DNA of 64,000 nucleotides from Acidobacteriota bacterium (lineage in GTDB: Bacteria > Acidobacteriota > Terriglobia > Terriglobales > Acidobacteriaceae), in the NCBI GenBank assembly GCA_021800255.1, contig JAJYZC010000007.1, positions 1 to 64,000 of the forward strand, in the 5' to 3' direction. Below the pieces are notes generated by a model. It saw only the letters and a program-made list of their open reading frames with translations. It had not been told where the DNA came from and searched no databases. A program made the position numbers and the translations under genes. Below, piece after piece: positions 6,881 through 16,713 of this stretch (positions are counted from its first letter, which is position 1; every line of letters starts with the position of its first letter).

Positions 6881-9208
6881 TTGCCGGGAGACGCATCCAT
6901 TCCGAACAAACACAGGGCGAAACGCGCCGCGGTCAGCCAAAGAACGGCGGGCAGGGGGTTCTTGCGTGCGTGTGTCAGGCGGCAGGTGGTGCGGGCAGCG
7001 GCGCTGATGGCGGTTCCCGCGCTGATGGCGCTGGCGGGCTGCGGCGGCGCGGTCAGCGGCGACCCGGCAAGCGGAGGTCTTTCCGTGTCTCCGGGCTTGG
7101 TCACGATAGACACGAACTGCACAGGCTGCAATGCGACCAGCTCGTCGGGCGGTGCGGTGGAACAGTTTACGGCAACGCAGCCGGACGTGATCTGGAGCGT
7201 GAGCGGCGGGGACGCGAAAAGCGGAGCGGGAACGATTACTGCGAACGGGCAATACACTCCGCCGAGCTATTTGACAGCCGATCGTGTGCAGGTGACGGTA
7301 ACGGCGGCGCTCGCGTCCAATCCCAACACGAAGGCCAGCGCGGTGCTGACCGTGACGCCGGGATTTTTGCAGCCGCTGACGCCGGAGAATGCTGCGCTGG
7401 GGGCCGGCGGCCAGTTGACCATCACCGGATATGTTGCCGAAGCGGGCGGCACGGACGGGATCAACTACACGGTCTCGAGCACGGCCACGGGATCAGGCGG
7501 CGGGCAGGGCACGGTGGTTGCGGATCCGTGCGTGCGCAGCGCCAGTGCGTTCACCTACTGCACGGCCACCTACACCGCGCCGGCCGCGGTTTCATCCACC
7601 GGCGCGGCCTATGTGGTGGCCACGATAGGGAGTTCCTCATCGAGGACCGCAACCGAAGTGCTGCTGAATCAGCAGGGAGTGACGAGCAGCCCGATGTCGC
7701 ACCAGACACAGCAAGCGGCGGCGCCGGTCCTGCTCGGCACTTCGGGAGGCAACGATAACGACTACGACACTCAGGGAAACCAGATCGTGGACTGCTGCGG
7801 CGGAACGCTCGGCTCGCTGATTCAGAACGCGAGCGGAACGCAGTACCTGCTCAGCAACAACCACGTACTGGCAGAGAGCGACCAGGCCAAGGAAGGCGAC
7901 ACGATCATCCAGCCGGGACTGATCGACGACAACTGCACCCCGTACATCGACGGCGGCGCGGTGACGCCGGTGGGCACGCTGACCGCATGGCTGCCGTTGA
8001 GTTCGAGCTCAACCAACGCCGATGCTGCGATTGCGCAGGTGAACCCTGGCGCGGTGAATGCGAGCGGCAGCATTCTGGAAATGGGCGCGAAGCAAAATGG
8101 AAAGCTGCTGGCCGCTCCTCCCGGCACTTCCTCGACGGGCGGGAAGGGCGAGAACGCGGCGCTCAATATGACCGTGGCCAAGAGCGGACGGACAACGGGA
8201 CTGACCTGCGGCAGCGTCTCGGTGCTGGATCTGGACGTGCAGGTGCAGTACTACCGGAATTGCGCGGAGACCAAGCCCTATTTGACGAAGAACTACACCA
8301 ACCAGGTAGGCATCGTGGGCAACCAGTTTAGCGATGCCGGCGACTCGGGGGCGCTGGTGGTGGACCAGAGCGACGCCGAACCGGTGGGGCTGTTTTTTGC
8401 CGGGGGCGTCGATGCATCGGGGGTGAGCGAGGGCGTGGCCAACCCCGTCTCCGATGTGCTGAGCGAGCTCGACACTCAGGTGAGCGGAGGGCCGTTTACA
8501 TTCGTTGGAGGGCCCGACCACGCCGTGAGCTGCTTGAACTACGGCAACGCTGCTGTGACCGCGGCCGCAGAGAGTGTGCTGACGGGCGCCGAGACGCAGC
8601 GGACCGAGCAGGCAGTGATGCAGGCGCAGAAGCTGGTGAATCCCTCGGCGGGAATTCTGGGCGTGGCCATGGGCAAGAGCAGCGACCACATCGGCGAGGG
8701 CGCGGTGATCGTCTACGTGGATCAGAACAGGAACGTGCAGGCGCCCGCTACGGTGGATGGGGTGCGCACAGTGGTGATTCCCACTACGGCTAACGCCGTG
8801 GCCCTCGGCGCTGCGCCGTTGACGCCGTTTGCGGCCGGGGCGGCTCCGGCCCTGCCGGCTGCGGCGCTCCGGCATGCCATAGCCTTGCAGCAGCAGATTG
8901 CTGGGAGCCTGATGCAGCAGAATCCGGCCTTTTTCGGCGTGGGAGTAGGCCAGAGCTACGACGATCCCTCGCAGGCGGCCTTGGTGATCTACGTGGACCG
9001 CGAGCAGATTCCCGCCGCGCTCCCGGCCACTATCGACGGGCTGCGCACGCGCTACGTGATTATGAACCGCCTGCACGTAACCCGCGCTTATGCCACCGGA
9101 TTGCAGTCGCGCAGCCGGTGCATGATCCAGACGGCAAAGCCAACGGATGAGAGTGATCCATTGCGTTCGAACAAACTGAGCCAGCCGGTGCGGTTGAAAG
9201 TCCACTGA
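6881..9208 (+). CDS. Secreted trypsin-like serine protease lipoprotein
   Basis: 775-residue putative exported protease. After a basic N-region and hydrophobic segment comes a lipobox, ALAGCGG, so it is probably membrane anchored. A beta-rich Thr/Ser/Gly region precedes a chymotrypsin-fold domain whose triad can be read as His328 (LLSNNHVLA), Asp381 (TNADAAIAQV) and Ser489 (DAGDSGALVV). The C-terminal third contains two copies of a roughly 45-residue module, GVAMGKSSDHIGEGAVIVYV and GVGVGQSYDDPSQAALVIYV, each ending PAT-V/I-DG-V/L-RT. The TTG start at 6881 is uncertain; initiation just before the hydrophobic segment is equally possible. Confidence 0.75.
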   Translation: MPGDASIPNKHRAKRAAVSQRTAGRGFLRACVRRQVVRAAALMAVPALMALAGCGGAVSGDPASGGLSVSPGLVTIDTNCTGCNATSSSGGAVEQFTATQPDVIWSVSGGDAKSGAGTITANGQYTPPSYLTADRVQVTVTAALASNPNTKASAVLTVTPGFLQPLTPENAALGAGGQLTITGYVAEAGGTDGINYTVSSTATGSGGGQGTVVADPCVRSASAFTYCTATYTAPAAVSSTGAAYVVATIGSSSSRTATEVLLNQQGVTSSPMSHQTQQAAAPVLLGTSGGNDNDYDTQGNQIVDCCGGTLGSLIQNASGTQYLLSNNHVLAESDQAKEGDTIIQPGLIDDNCTPYIDGGAVTPVGTLTAWLPLSSSSTNADAAIAQVNPGAVNASGSILEMGAKQNGKLLAAPPGTSSTGGKGENAALNMTVAKSGRTTGLTCGSVSVLDLDVQVQYYRNCAETKPYLTKNYTNQVGIVGNQFSDAGDSGALVVDQSDAEPVGLFFAGGVDASGVSEGVANPVSDVLSELDTQVSGGPFTFVGGPDHAVSCLNYGNAAVTAAAESVLTGAETQRTEQAVMQAQKLVNPSAGILGVAMGKSSDHIGEGAVIVYVDQNRNVQAPATVDGVRTVVIPTTANAVALGAAPLTPFAAGAAPALPAAALRHAIALQQQIAGSLMQQNPAFFGVGVGQSYDDPSQAALVIYVDREQIPAALPATIDGLRTRYVIMNRLHVTRAYATGLQSRSRCMIQTAKPTDESDPLRSNKLSQPVRLKVH

Positions 9209-9337
9209 GCGGGAAACGCGGCCGGCGCCGTATGGCGCGGACGGCGGGCGTCGTTTCTTCACACTTCCGTGCAGTTGAAGGCGAGTGTTGGTTGCAGCCA
9301 GCGCCTATAAAATAAGAGACAAGTTTCAAGAGGAGTC

Positions 9338-10132
9338 ATGTCCAATACGAGTGCGCCCAATACAAGTGTGCGAGGAAAGATTGTCTTCATCACCGGCTCC
9401 AGCAGAGGCATCGGCGCAGCCACGGCCATGGCCTTTGCGGCCCAGGGAGCGCGATTGTTGCTGGCTGCCCGGCGCGCCGGCAAACTGTCTGAGGTGGCGT
9501 CGATGGCTCTGGAGCGCGGCGCGCAGGCGGTTCACTCCTTCCAACTGGACGTGCGCAGCCGCAACGCCGTGCAGAGAGCCATCGACGAGCTGCCGCCGGA
9601 GTGGGCTGAGATCGACATATTGGTGAACAACGCCGGATTGAGCCGCGGCATGGATAAGCTCTATACCGGCAAGACAGAAGACTGGGACGAAATGATCGAC
9701 ACCAACGTGAAGGGGCTGCTCTACGTGACGCGCGCTGTGGTGCCGGGCATGGTGGTGCGCGGACGGGGCCACGTGGTGAACCTGGGTTCGATGGCAGGCG
9801 AGATGGTCTACCCCAACGGAGCGGTCTACTGCGGCAGCAAAGCCGCGGAGCGGGCCATCAACGACGGCCTGCGCGAGGACGTGCTGGGAACCCCGGTGCG
9901 CGTGACCAGCATTGATCCGGGGCTGGTGGAGACCGATTTCAGCCTGGTCCGTTTTCACGGCGACGCTGCTCGCGCTGCCAAGGTCTATAAGGGGCTAACG
10001 CCGTTGACTGCGGAAGACGTAGCCGATGTAATCCTGTGGGCTGTTACGCGGCCGCAACATGTCAATATCGCCAGAGTGTCGTTTTCTTCCGTCCATCAGG
10101 CCAATACGCTGCTCATTCATCGCCAGGCCTAG
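9338..10132 (+). CDS. SDR family NAD(P)-dependent oxidoreductase
   Basis: 264-residue classical short-chain dehydrogenase of the YdfG/serine-3-dehydrogenase type. The Rossmann motif is TGSSRGIG, followed by VNNAG, the catalytic Ser in NLGSMAG and Tyr/Lys in YCGSKAA. The C-terminal segment (DVADVILWAVTRPQHVNI) matches the YdfG group, which oxidises 3-hydroxy acids such as L-allo-threonine. ATG 9338 follows a gaggag Shine-Dalgarno. Real substrate unknown. Confidence 0.9.
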   Translation: MSNTSAPNTSVRGKIVFITGSSRGIGAATAMAFAAQGARLLLAARRAGKLSEVASMALERGAQAVHSFQLDVRSRNAVQRAIDELPPEWAEIDILVNNAGLSRGMDKLYTGKTEDWDEMIDTNVKGLLYVTRAVVPGMVVRGRGHVVNLGSMAGEMVYPNGAVYCGSKAAERAINDGLREDVLGTPVRVTSIDPGLVETDFSLVRFHGDAARAAKVYKGLTPLTAEDVADVILWAVTRPQHVNIARVSFSSVHQANTLLIHRQA

Positions 10133-10150
10133 CTGCTTGAGCCTGACGGC

Positions 10151-10417
10151 CTAACCCAGAGCTGAGATTTGCGCCTCGATTTGAGCCAGAGCGTCTGCCA
10201 GGGCCGCTCGCCGCGCAGGGTGCGAAGTCCTTTGCGAGAGGATATTTTCTCGTTGCAAATAAAGAGCTTGCCTCTGCCGTTCCCGCCCGGCGCGGTGCTG
10301 TTCGGCAAGGCGCCGCTGCTCGTCTGTCACTAAGCCGCTCCCAGAGCCGCCCCCAGAACCTTCGAATGCTGTTGCCATCTGCTCCTCCACGGATTTACTT
10401 TCCCATCCACGAGCCAT
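10151..10417 (-). CDS. Small conserved hypothetical protein
   Basis: 88 residues, no signal peptide or membrane segment. The N-terminus (MARGWESKSVEEQ) is followed by a Gly/Ser linker (GSGGGSGSG) and then a charged, Arg/Gln-rich alpha-helical stretch likely to form a coiled coil (RRLAEQHRAGRERQRQAL). I recall similar short proteins from acidobacterial genomes, but no function. It is convergent with the SDR gene and divergent from the MDR gene downstream. Codon pattern looks coding and no better frame overlaps it. Confidence 0.6.
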   Translation of the reverse strand: MARGWESKSVEEQMATAFEGSGGGSGSGLVTDEQRRLAEQHRAGRERQRQALYLQRENILSQRTSHPARRAALADALAQIEAQISALG

Positions 10418-10498
10418 ATCTTCATTCTACGAGGGTTTTGCCGAAGTGCGTCCCAGAATTGGAACCGGTAACCTGGAAAGGCAGGAGGGTCTTAGCGT

Positions 10499-11503
10499 AT
10501 GCGCGCGTGGCAGATTTCGGCTTTTGGCATTCATTCTTTAGAGTTTGTGGAACGGCTGACGCCGGCGCCTGGTCCTGGGGAAGTCCTTGTATCAGTGCGG
10601 GCGATTTCATTCAACTTCCGTGATCTGATGATGGTGAAGGGACTCTACAACCCCAAGATGCAATTGCCGCGGATCCCCTGCTCGGACGGAGCCGGGGAAG
10701 TGGCGGACGTCGGGCCAGGCGTCACGGCATGGAAGCCGGGTGACCGCGTGGCCGGCATCTTCATGCAAAACTGGCTGGACGGTCCTCTCACTCCGGCACG
10801 GGCCAGGGGTGCGCTGGGAGGGGACATCGACGGCACATTGGCCGAATATATCTTGGTCAAAGAGAACGGACTCGTGGCGCTGCCCGAGCATCTGAGCTTT
10901 CAGGAGGCGGCTACGCTGCCTTGCGCAGCAGTCACGGCGTGGAACGCGCTGGCGGCGGGCGACCTGAAGCCGGGCTCGACTGTGCTCATCCAGGGTACCG
11001 GCGGGGTCTCCATCTTCGCGTTGCAATTTGCCCGGCTCAGAGGGGCGCGGGTGCTGGGAATCTCGTCGAGCTACGAAAAGCTGGAGCGAGCCAGCGGGAT
11101 GGGCCTGGACGCGGGACTGAACTACAGGGACAACCCGGATTGGGATCGCTGGGCGCTGGATCAGACGGGCGGCGAAGGCGTGGACCTGGTGGTGGAAGTC
11201 GGCGGCGCGGGCACGCTCGCGCGATCGCTCAAGGCCATCCGCATCGGCGGCACGGTGGCCCAGGTGGGCGTCCTGGCAGCCGCCGCCGAAGCCTTTCCCA
11301 TCCCCCTCATCCTGCACAAAATGGCGCGCATTCGCGGCGTCTATGTAGGCTCGCGGAGGGATTTCGTGGAGATGAACCGGGCCATCAGCCTGGCGCAGCT
11401 CCGCCCCGTAGGCGAAGAGTTCCACTGGACGCAGGCGCGCGAAGTATTCGAGCGCATGGAAGAAGCCAGCCACTTCGGCAAGCTGGTGCTTACCGTGAGT
11501 TAG
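10499..11503 (+). CDS. MDR family NAD(P)-dependent reductase (quinone oxidoreductase/ADH-like)
   Basis: 334-residue medium-chain dehydrogenase/reductase. The N-terminal GroES-like domain (PGPGEVLVSVRAISFNFRD) is followed by a Rossmann domain with QGTGGVSIFALQFARLRGA. The catalytic and structural zinc ligands of true alcohol dehydrogenases are missing, so it is a zinc-independent reductase. DGAGEVADVGPGV and PGDRVAG are standard family motifs. An aggaggg Shine-Dalgarno lies upstream of ATG 10499. Substrate not predictable. Confidence 0.87.
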   Translation: MRAWQISAFGIHSLEFVERLTPAPGPGEVLVSVRAISFNFRDLMMVKGLYNPKMQLPRIPCSDGAGEVADVGPGVTAWKPGDRVAGIFMQNWLDGPLTPARARGALGGDIDGTLAEYILVKENGLVALPEHLSFQEAATLPCAAVTAWNALAAGDLKPGSTVLIQGTGGVSIFALQFARLRGARVLGISSSYEKLERASGMGLDAGLNYRDNPDWDRWALDQTGGEGVDLVVEVGGAGTLARSLKAIRIGGTVAQVGVLAAAAEAFPIPLILHKMARIRGVYVGSRRDFVEMNRAISLAQLRPVGEEFHWTQAREVFERMEEASHFGKLVLTVS

Positions 11504-11552
11504 GGCCCAGTCCGAAGATCACTCTGACAACCTGAAAGGATTTCGCTGCAAG

Positions 11553-12941
11553 CTATGTTTTCTTGGCAAGAGGCTCGGCTCCTGCCAGAAGCGATTCGGC
11601 GGAAAGGCCGCGGATGGAGGCATCCAGGATCTCGACCATGTGGAAGGCGGGCATCGCCTGAAGGCCGCGGCGGCGCAACCCGTTCATCAGTTGCAGCAGG
11701 CAGCCGGGATTGGCGCTGAGCACGGCTTCGGCGTGGGTCGCGAGCAGGTTCTCTGCCTTGCGGTCGCCGAGGGCGTTGGCGGTATCGGGATTGAGCAGGT
11801 TATAGACGCCGGCCGAGCCGCAACAGAGCGAGCTCTCGGGAATCTCGGCGACCTCGAGGCCGGGAATGGATTTGAGCAGACGGCGTGGTTCGGCGCGTAT
11901 GCCCTGCGCATGTTGGAGGTGGCAGGCGTCGTGATAGGCGACGCGCAGCTTCAGCGGATGGCGCGGCGCCTGGGGCTCGAGTTCGCACAGGATTTCAGAG
12001 ATGTCTTTACATTGGGCGGAGAAGGCGGCGGCGCGCGCAGCCCAGCCCGGCTCGTCGCGCAGCAGATGGCCGTACTCCTTCATGGTGGAACCACAGCCGG
12101 CGGCGTTGATGACCACGGCGTCAACCTTAGCCGCCTCGAAGAGGGCAATCATCTTTTTGGCCAGATCTGCAGCCGCTTCTTCCATGCCGGAGTGGACCAT
12201 CAGCGCGCCGCAGCAGGACTGATGGCGGGGAATGACCACCTCGCAGCCCTCAGCGGCGAGGACCCGCGCCGTAGCGGCGTTGACATGCGAGAAGAAGACA
12301 TCCTGGACGCAGCCGGTCAACATACCCACGCGGAGGCGCGGGGCGCTGCGCGGGCTGACGGTCTCAGGCAGGCGGGCGAAGAGATGCGATGGGACTTCGG
12401 GCAGCAGGGCTTCCATGGCCGCCAGCCGTTTGGGCAGAAGCTTGAAAATGCCTGTGGAGCGCATCAGGGCGCGCAGCCCCGATTTTTGATAAAAGCGCAG
12501 CGGAAGAGCGAGCAGACGCAGCCGGTTGGGATGGGGGAAGGTAGCGAACATCAGCTTGCGGAAGAGCGAATCGGCGGCGCCGCGAGGCAGATGGCGCTCG
12601 ATCTGGGCGCGCGTAGGCTCAATCAGCTTGTTGTACTCGACGCCCGAGGGGCAGGCGGTCACGCAGGCCATGCAGCCCAGGCAGTTGTCCATGTGGCGGC
12701 GGAAGGTGAGGTCGATGGGCGCCTCGCCCTCGGCAGCTTTCTTCATCATGTAAATGCGGCCGCGGGGCGAATCCATCTCCTGGCCCCAGAGCACGTAGGT
12801 GGGACAGACGGGCAGGCAAAAGCCGCAGTGGACGCACCTATCGAGGACGCTGTTCTCCGGTCGATGATGAGCGTCGAAGCTCGACGGAAGACTGGTTGAG
12901 CAGCTTGAAGGGAGGGTTTCCGGCGGGGCGGCATGCGGCAT
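11553..12941 (-). CDS. glcF: Glycolate oxidase iron-sulfur subunit
   Basis: About 462 residues. GlcF passes electrons from the GlcD/GlcE flavoproteins to the quinone pool. Two 4Fe-4S ferredoxin motifs are visible, CVHCGFCLPVCP and CLGCMACVTACP, followed by two cysteine-rich CCG domains (SCCGALMVHSG and LCCGSAGVYN) that bind a non-cubane or heterodisulfide-type cluster. I placed the start at ATG 12941, 4 bp after the glcE stop; a longer frame reaching 13154 overlaps glcE and has no family similarity. Last gene of the glcDEF operon. Confidence 0.93.
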   Translation of the reverse strand: MPHAAPPETLPSSCSTSLPSSFDAHHRPENSVLDRCVHCGFCLPVCPTYVLWGQEMDSPRGRIYMMKKAAEGEAPIDLTFRRHMDNCLGCMACVTACPSGVEYNKLIEPTRAQIERHLPRGAADSLFRKLMFATFPHPNRLRLLALPLRFYQKSGLRALMRSTGIFKLLPKRLAAMEALLPEVPSHLFARLPETVSPRSAPRLRVGMLTGCVQDVFFSHVNAATARVLAAEGCEVVIPRHQSCCGALMVHSGMEEAAADLAKKMIALFEAAKVDAVVINAAGCGSTMKEYGHLLRDEPGWAARAAAFSAQCKDISEILCELEPQAPRHPLKLRVAYHDACHLQHAQGIRAEPRRLLKSIPGLEVAEIPESSLCCGSAGVYNLLNPDTANALGDRKAENLLATHAEAVLSANPGCLLQLMNGLRRRGLQAMPAFHMVEILDASIRGLSAESLLAGAEPLAKKT

Positions 12942-12945
12942 AGGC

Positions 12946-14187
12946 TCAGATGCCTCCCACAAAACGGCCAGGATTGAGGATGCGGTTGGGATCGAAGCGG
13001 CGCTTGATCTCACGCATGAGCGGGAGAGCGTTGGATTGGCAGTCCCAGACTTCGAGCCGGCCGCGGAGCGAGTCAGGAACCTGGAGCGCAACCACGCTGC
13101 CGCCCGATGGACGGAGGCGCGCGCGCAGACGCTCGACGAACAAAAAGGCCGCATCGGGCGGGGCGGTAAGCGCCACGGTCATCAGGCCGAAGGCCTGGGC
13201 GACGATGGCGAGTTCGATTTGATCCTTGGCGGCCTGCTGGCGAAGCTCAGCGGCGATGGAGCAGAGATCGGCGGGCAGCAGCGTGACCTTGAGAACCAGA
13301 GCCCCGGGTTGGGCAAAGAGGCTTTCGCGGGCCCGCCAGACAGAGGGGTCCGGCTCGGCGAGCGCAACCGGCGCGAAAATCTGTTGCAGACGGACCTCGT
13401 GCTCGCGGAGACACTCGGGAACGGCGGCTACGCGCACGTCGAGCGCGCACTCCTGCGGGCCCATGCGAAGCTGCGCAGAGCAGGGAATCATCTGCGAGTC
13501 GAGGAGCGCGTGCAGGGGCGCACGCAGTTCGGCGGGATCGGGCGCGGTTGCGGTCCAGGCGCGCGCGTGCTTCTCAAGAGGATGAAGGCGGAAGTTGACG
13601 CTGGCAATCACGGCCAGGGTGCCGAAGCCGCCGGTCATCAGTTTGGGCAGGTCGTAGCCGGCGCAGTTTTTTACGACTTTGCCGCCAGATTTGGTGATGG
13701 ATCCCTCGGCGAGGACAACAGTCATGCCAAGAATGAGGTCGCGCAGACTGCCGTAGCGGAGCCGGAGAGCGCCTCCGTCGTTGGTGGAGACGATGCCGCC
13801 GGCGGTGGCGCGGTCCGGCCAGAGGGGATCGACAGCGACCATCTGGCCGTGGAGAGCGAGCTGCGCCTGCATGACGTTCCAAGCGCAGCCGGCCTCAACG
13901 GTGCAGGTCATGTCGTGCCAGGAGTGCTCGCGCAGGGCGGCCATGCGGCCCAGGCCGAGCAGGATGGGCGCGGCGACGGAATTTCCCCACCCCAGCTTGG
14001 TGCCGCCGCCGGTGGGCGTTACGGCGAGACCGGCTGAGTCGGCAAAGCGGAGAACCTCAGCGATTTCAGAAGCGTTTGCCGGATAGGCAGAGATGGTTTG
14101 GCCGCTGAGGTGCGTGTGCTCTTCGCCAACGATGGAAGCCAGATGGGCAGCGGTCTGCTCCAGGGACACAACCGCGGAGGAGCTCAT
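12946..14187 (-). CDS. glcE: Glycolate oxidase FAD-binding subunit
   Basis: 413 residues, a half-length GlcD paralogue that works in the same complex. The PCMH-type FAD-binding fold is recognised from TPTGGGTKLGWGN and ATAGGIVSTNDGGALRLRYG, with KNCAGYDLPKLMTGGFGTL typical of GlcE. The start overlaps the end of glcD by 4 bp (ATGA type), indicating translational coupling. Confidence 0.93.
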   Translation of the reverse strand: MSSSAVVSLEQTAAHLASIVGEEHTHLSGQTISAYPANASEIAEVLRFADSAGLAVTPTGGGTKLGWGNSVAAPILLGLGRMAALREHSWHDMTCTVEAGCAWNVMQAQLALHGQMVAVDPLWPDRATAGGIVSTNDGGALRLRYGSLRDLILGMTVVLAEGSITKSGGKVVKNCAGYDLPKLMTGGFGTLAVIASVNFRLHPLEKHARAWTATAPDPAELRAPLHALLDSQMIPCSAQLRMGPQECALDVRVAAVPECLREHEVRLQQIFAPVALAEPDPSVWRARESLFAQPGALVLKVTLLPADLCSIAAELRQQAAKDQIELAIVAQAFGLMTVALTAPPDAAFLFVERLRARLRPSGGSVVALQVPDSLRGRLEVWDCQSNALPLMREIKRRFDPNRILNPGRFVGGI

Positions 14188-15638
14188 GACGGGGCCTCCG
14201 CGGAGATAGGCGTCTCCAGGGGATGAGCCGTGGGCGGCCCGGCTTGCTCGGCGCAGAGGTGCAAACGGGGGAAGATCTTGCCGGGGTTGGCGATCTTCTC
14301 AGGATCGAAGGCGCAGCGCACCCGCTGCATGGCGTCCAGATCGGGCTCGGCGAACATGTAGCCGAGCGCCTCCTGCTTTTCCTTGCCCACGCCGTGCTCG
14401 CCGGTGATGGAGCCGCCGCGGTCCACGCACAGGCGAAGGATGCGATAGGAGAGATCGAGCGCGGTCTCTTCCTGACCGGCGATGGCGCGGTCGTAGAGCA
14501 CGAGGGGGTGCAGGTTGCCGTCGCCGGCGTGAAAGACGTTGGCCACGCGGAGGCCGGCTTCGGCCGCCATGCGGCCGATTTCAGCCAGCACCTCGTGGAG
14601 CGCGGTGCGGGGAATGACGCCGTCCTGAACGATGTAGCTGGGTGAGATGCGGCCCACGGCGGCAAAGGCGGCTTTGCGCCCCTTCCAGACCAGGGCGCGC
14701 TCCTCGTCCGACTGCGCGAGGCGAATCTCGCCAGCGCCGTTAGCGAGGCAAATGGCGCGCACTTCAGGCATGAGGGCCGCGACTTCGCTCGCCGGGCCGT
14801 CGAGCTCAACCAGCAGCAAGCCGCCGCACCTGGGGTAGTGGGCGTGTACGGCGGCCTCAGCGGCCTCAATGGCCAGCGTGTCCATGATCTCCAGCGCCGA
14901 GGGGAGCATTCCCGCGGCGATGATCTCGCTGACGGTCTGGCCGGCGGCCTGCGGGGAGTCGAAGGCGGCCAGGAGCGTCTGCACCGCCTCAGGGCGCTTG
15001 ACGATGCGCAATGTGATCTTGGTGACCACGCCTAATGTGCCTTCAGAACCGATGAAGACGCCGGTGAGATCGTACCCGGAGGCGTCGGGCGCGGGCGAGC
15101 CGAAGGAGACGAGCTCGCCGTTGGGCAACACAACTTCCAGGCCGAGGGTGTGCGTGGCCGTGAAGCCGTACTTGAGGCAGTGCGCGCCGCCGGCGTTCTC
15201 CGCCACGTTGCCGCCGATGGTGCAAACCGGCTGCGAGGAGGGATCGGGAGCGTAAAAGTAGCCGCTGGAGGCGACACGCTGAGAGACCTGCGAGTTAAAA
15301 ACGCCGGGCTCGACAACGGCAAAGCGGTTGGGAATATCGACCTGGAGGATGCGGTTCATGCGCGTGAGCGCGATCAGCACCCCGCCCTCGGCCGGCAAGG
15401 CGCCTCCGCTCAAGCCAGTGCCCGATCCGCGGCTGACAAAGGGAATTTTATGGCGGGCGCAGATGCGGACCACGGCCTGAACCTCGCGGGCGCTGCGCGG
15501 CAGAACGACGATGCCGGGGAGCGCGCGGAGATTGGTCAGGCCGTCGCACTCATAGGTTTGCAACTGGCTTTTAAGCGTGATGATGCCGTCCGGGTCAACG
15601 GCGGCGCGAAACTCGTCGATCTGAGATGGGGTCAGCAC
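14184..15638 (-). CDS. glcD: Glycolate oxidase subunit, FAD-linked dehydrogenase
   Basis: About 484 residues. The catalytic flavoprotein oxidises glycolate (or D-lactate in close relatives) to glyoxylate. The FAD-binding domain shows FVSRGSGTGLSGGALP and GGNVAENAGGAHCLKYG; the FAD-oxidase C-terminal domain ends with EHGVGKEKQ and AFDPEKIANPGKIFP. I chose GTG 15638 because VLTPSQIDEFRAAV aligns with family N-termini; the frame extends to TTG 15713 with an Arg/Pro-rich unlikely extension. First gene of glcDEF, divergent from the ABC transporter operon. Confidence 0.92.
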   Translation of the reverse strand: MLTPSQIDEFRAAVDPDGIITLKSQLQTYECDGLTNLRALPGIVVLPRSAREVQAVVRICARHKIPFVSRGSGTGLSGGALPAEGGVLIALTRMNRILQVDIPNRFAVVEPGVFNSQVSQRVASSGYFYAPDPSSQPVCTIGGNVAENAGGAHCLKYGFTATHTLGLEVVLPNGELVSFGSPAPDASGYDLTGVFIGSEGTLGVVTKITLRIVKRPEAVQTLLAAFDSPQAAGQTVSEIIAAGMLPSALEIMDTLAIEAAEAAVHAHYPRCGGLLLVELDGPASEVAALMPEVRAICLANGAGEIRLAQSDEERALVWKGRKAAFAAVGRISPSYIVQDGVIPRTALHEVLAEIGRMAAEAGLRVANVFHAGDGNLHPLVLYDRAIAGQEETALDLSYRILRLCVDRGGSITGEHGVGKEKQEALGYMFAEPDLDAMQRVRCAFDPEKIANPGKIFPRLHLCAEQAGPPTAHPLETPISAEAPS

Positions 15639-15816
15639 TCTGGAGATAGTGTACTGAATGCGTGGAGAGCGGGAGCAGGCAGGCGCACCGTTCCCAAATC
15701 GGCGCGCTGCCAAAACGGGAACGCGCTAAGGCGCCGGGAACGCCGCGGGTTTGCGAACTGGGAGCGGGAAAGTCCGTTTGCCGATAAGGTGAGCAGGGTG
15801 GGAGGGCCTTTCATCG

Positions 15817-16713
15817 GTGGGCAGCGTTGTGGGTAAGCCTCGGCGGCGCTTGGTGCGCAAGCTCAGCGGCCACGTGGCGCGGATTCTGGTGGTGCTGTTG
15901 GCCGGCGGCTTTTTGGGAGCGACGCTGGTGCGGCTGGCGCCCGGATACGGCACGAATCCGGAGGAGTTGGACAGCCGTCTGAGCGCCGCGAGCATTCAGG
16001 CTCTCAGGCAAGCGCGGGGCGCGAACGAAGGGCTGGCGAGCTTTTACGCGCATTATCTGGAGCGGCTCGTGCGGGGCGGCCTGGGCGAGTCGCAGACCCT
16101 GAACGAGCCGGTGCGGCAACTGCTGGCAGAGCGGTTTCCTGAGACGCTGCAATCGGTAGGGCTGGGGCTGGCGCTGGGCTGGATGGCGGGTCTGGCGCTG
16201 GCTATGGCGGCTGTGATGTCGCGGACAGGGATCGCCGGCGTGGCCGCCGGGTTGCTAGCCAGCATTTTGCTGTGTGTACCGGCGGCGGTGCTGGCGCTCT
16301 TGTTCGTCATCGTGCAGGCGCCGGGGCGGCTGGTGATCGGGCTGATCGTGTTTCCGAACATCTTCCATTACGCGCGCAATCTGCTGGCTCGCGCGGCGGC
16401 GATGCCCCACGTGCTCACGGCCAGGGCCAAGGGATTGGGCAATGCGCGGGTTCTGCTGCGCCACATTTTGCCCGTGGCTGCGCCGCAGTTGCTGGCGCTG
16501 GCCGGGGTCTCGGTGAGCATGGCGTTTGCGGCGGCGATCCCCGTGGAGGTGCTGTGCGATCTGCCGGGGATCGGGCAACTGGCGTGGAAAGCGGCCATGG
16601 GGCGCGACCTGCCGCTGCTGGTGAACCTGACGATGATCGTCACGTTGATTACGCTCGTGGCCAACACGGTTGCGGACCTTGTGGCGCAGCCGCGGCAGGC
16701 GGGTGAAGCATGA
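15817..16713 (+). CDS. ABC transporter permease (DppB/OppB-like)
   Basis: 298-residue inner-membrane permease of a peptide/nickel/opine-type importer. It has an N-terminal membrane anchor, a periplasmic segment with LAPGYGTNPEELDSR, then five hydrophobic segments. The cytoplasmic EAA loop that docks on the ATPase reads ARAKGLGNARVLLRHILP. GTG start, with gggaggg about 10 bases upstream. First gene of a four-gene overlapping operon. Confidence 0.87.
   Translation: MGSVVGKPRRRLVRKLSGHVARILVVLLAGGFLGATLVRLAPGYGTNPEELDSRLSAASIQALRQARGANEGLASFYAHYLERLVRGGLGESQTLNEPVRQLLAERFPETLQSVGLGLALGWMAGLALAMAAVMSRTGIAGVAAGLLASILLCVPAAVLALLFVIVQAPGRLVIGLIVFPNIFHYARNLLARAAAMPHVLTARAKGLGNARVLLRHILPVAAPQLLALAGVSVSMAFAAAIPVEVLCDLPGIGQLAWKAAMGRDLPLLVNLTMIVTLITLVANTVADLVAQPRQAGEA

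Noticed and set aside
8009-9262. 417-codon minus-strand frame antisense to the trypsin-like protease
   Set aside because: His/Arg-rich shadow translation with no recognisable domain.
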